Below, one piece after another: positions 62,699 through 64,000 of a stretch of 64,000 nt of DNA; positions within the stretch are counted from its first letter, which is position 1; every line of letters starts with the position of its first letter. The stretch comes from Streptomyces sp. CC208A. Its GTDB lineage: Bacteria; Actinomycetota; Actinomycetes; Streptomycetales; Streptomycetaceae. The translations under genes and the position numbers were made by a program. The stretch is from contig NZ_JASCXN010000001.1 of NCBI RefSeq assembly GCF_030010625.1, positions 1-64,000 of the forward strand, given 5' to 3'. The notes beneath the pieces were generated by a model that was given only the letters and a program-made list of their open reading frames with translations, was not told where the DNA came from and searched no databases.

Positions 62699-63544
62699 TC
62701 AGGACTGCCGGACGTGGCGCGCGGTGGTGCGGCGGCGGAGGGCGGCGGCGCCGGTCAGGGCCAGGGCCGTCACGGCGCCGAGGGCGGCGACCGTGGAGGC
62801 GGCGGTGGCCGCGGCGGGCTGGTGGCGGGGTTCACCCGCCGCCACGGCCGACCGCTCGGGGGCTACGGCTCCGGGGGCGACGGCCCCGGGGACCGCGGCC
62901 TCGGGGGCGTAGCCGCCGGCCGCGCCCTTGCGGGCGTAGGCGGAGCCGGGGAGTTTGTCGGCGTACGCGCGCGTGACGCGGTCGCGGTAGGCGGCGAGGG
63001 TCGTCCCGTCGCGTCCGACGGCCGCCACCGCGTCCTCGTCCAGCGGCAGCACCTTGCCGCCCTTCTGGACGTACCAGGCGTCGATCTGCGGCTCGCGGAA
63101 GACGAGCCCGCCGGGGAGCCGCCGGGCGCCTTCGCGCGCGTAGCGGATCTCGTCGTCGCCGGTGGCGATGTTCACCACCTGCCAGCCGCCGGGGCGCTTC
63201 ACCGTCCACAGGGACGCCTTCTGCCCGTCGGCGGCGACGGCGAGGCTGGCCCGGTACTCCTCGCGGGCCACGGGCGCGCCCGCCGTACCGGCGACGAACT
63301 CCGCGGAGAGGATCCGTACCGGGACGGAAGCCCCGGATATCCGGGGTGCGGCGGCGGTACGGGAGAGCGCCCCGTCCCGGGCGAAGAAGCGGCCGAGGGT
63401 GGCCAGGGTCTCCGGCGCGGCGGCGGCCTGCTCGGCGGTCGGCGCGACCGGCGTGGCCGGCAGGGGCTCGGCGGCGGCCGGGGAGGCGGCGCCGAGGGCG
63501 AGGAGCGCGGCGGCGGCTCCGGTCACGAGTGCCCGAGTGGTCAT
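62699..63544 (-). CDS. Exported, membrane-anchored protein paired with a papain-like protease
   Basis: A 281-residue protein. A Sec signal peptide (about 1-25, ending SPAAAEPLP) precedes a mixed alpha/beta ectodomain of about 175 residues. Then come an Ala/Pro/Val/Gly linker with repeated PGAVA units (about 215-235), one C-terminal membrane helix and a short basic tail (RRRTTARH). No known family is recognised. ATG 63544 lies two bases after the stop of the upstream protease gene, so both are made from one mRNA. It could be a chaperone, activator or inhibitor of that protease (inference). Confidence 0.65.
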   Translation of the reverse strand: MTTRALVTGAAAALLALGAASPAAAEPLPATPVAPTAEQAAAAPETLATLGRFFARDGALSRTAAAPRISGASVPVRILSAEFVAGTAGAPVAREEYRASLAVAADGQKASLWTVKRPGGWQVVNIATGDDEIRYAREGARRLPGGLVFREPQIDAWYVQKGGKVLPLDEDAVAAVGRDGTTLAAYRDRVTRAYADKLPGSAYARKGAAGGYAPEAAVPGAVAPGAVAPERSAVAAGEPRHQPAAATAASTVAALGAVTALALTGAAALRRRTTARHVRQS

Positions 63545-63546
63545 GA

Positions 63547-64000
63547 TCACGCCCCGATCCGGTAGAGCGAGTGGGTCCAGGAGAAGGAGGCGTTGTTCAC
63601 GTACCACGCGTGGGAGGCCCAGTTGTAGCGGTTGCTGGAGGGCCAGGGGTCGCCCCAGTACACCCAGCTGTTCGCGTCGTCGTAGCCGTACAGGACGTGC
63701 ATGTGACCGCCGCCGCCCGACCACTGGATGCGGGTCTCGACCGGCCGGCCGGCCTCGATCTCGGCCTGGACGGTGGAGTAGCGCAGCCAGCCGTCGACGT
63801 ACCAGCCGGGGCTGATGCCCGCCCAGCGCAGGCCGGTCTGGACGTTGCCGAGGGTGGCCTGCCAGTTGGGGCAGTCGTAGCCCTGCTGCCGCTGGAAGGC
63901 GGCGTTGCAGAACTGGTTCTGGCTGTAGTTGCGGCCGTACCAGGTGGCGATGGTGTTCCCGGAGGCCGCCCAGCACCAGTTGGTCTTCTGCTGGGCCTGC
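63547..64000 (-). CDS. Papain-like cysteine protease (C39/C70-like), 5' end outside the window
   Basis: Only the last 150 residues are present; the gene continues past the right edge. The visible part begins at QAQQKTNWCWAASGNTIATW, where the cysteine of NWCWAAS is the catalytic nucleophile. The catalytic histidine is in GGGGHMHVLYGYDD and a likely third residue in YWGDPWPSS. This is the Peptidase_C39_2/C70 papain-like arrangement used by secreted proteases. Several further cysteines (QFCNAAF, YDCPNW) may form a disulphide, fitting secretion. The signal peptide should lie outside the window. Confidence 0.78.
   Translation of the reverse strand, partial: QAQQKTNWCWAASGNTIATWYGRNYSQNQFCNAAFQRQQGYDCPNWQATLGNVQTGLRWAGISPGWYVDGWLRYSTVQAEIEAGRPVETRIQWSGGGGHMHVLYGYDDANSWVYWGDPWPSSNRYNWASHAWYVNNASFSWTHSLYRIGA

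Overview
The window is GC-rich actinobacterial chromosome, almost certainly Streptomyces or a close relative. The evidence is very high third-position GC, many GTG starts, ATGA/GTGA-coupled operons, the developmental gene whiA, an RbpA-family RNA polymerase-binding protein, tandem TerD domains, and a gene order from dapA/dapD through suf, cta, pentose-phosphate genes, gap-pgk-tpiA and whiA-yvcK-rapZ-uvrC that I recognise from the conserved Streptomyces core. I see no tRNA, rRNA, insertion sequence, prophage or CRISPR array.

Bases 1-22650 are the more variable arm. They hold a truncated MDR-oxidoreductase end, a ketoglutarate-semialdehyde dehydrogenase divergent from an IclR regulator, a class B penicillin-binding protein followed by a 40-bp tandem repeat, a small membrane protein, an MFS transporter, and two coupled PP2C (SpoIIE-type) signalling phosphatases. 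Next come a cytosine-deaminase-like amidohydrolase, an unrecognised 383-residue protein divergent from a uronate dehydrogenase, an AraC regulator, a double-TerD protein, ACC deaminase with its GntR regulator, a Tat-exported PhoX-like phosphatase and an acidic unknown protein. Three GTTC-N8-GAAC sites tie the semialdehyde dehydrogenase locus to the uronate dehydrogenase locus and suggest one sugar-acid regulon. Arrays of 11-bp GTTC repeats that resemble PHO boxes sit before the PhoX-like gene, before an exported nuclease/phosphatase, and before gntR-acdS.

Bases 22900-42400 hold the exported endonuclease/phosphatase, a GNAT, dapA and dapD (lysine/diaminopimelate), a TetR-SMR efflux pair with two tandem operators, and the complete sufR-B-D-Rieske-C-S-U-T iron-sulphur operon with an apparent SufR site and an upstream iron box. 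After these come a DUF72 protein, an ABC exporter, and the heme A genes ctaA and ctaB with two genes between them.

Bases 42757-63000 are central metabolism and cell-cycle core. tkt-tal-zwf-opcA-pgl form the pentose phosphate operon; pgi lies with two bPH-domain membrane proteins; then come rbpA paralogue, secG, tpiA, pgk, gap and the coupled uvrC-rapZ-yvcK-whiA operon. The right edge has a membrane-anchored exported protein directly downstream of a papain-like cysteine protease that runs off the window.

Many genes here appear leaderless: a TANNNT hexamer ends 6-8 nt before the start codon and there is usually no ribosome-binding site.
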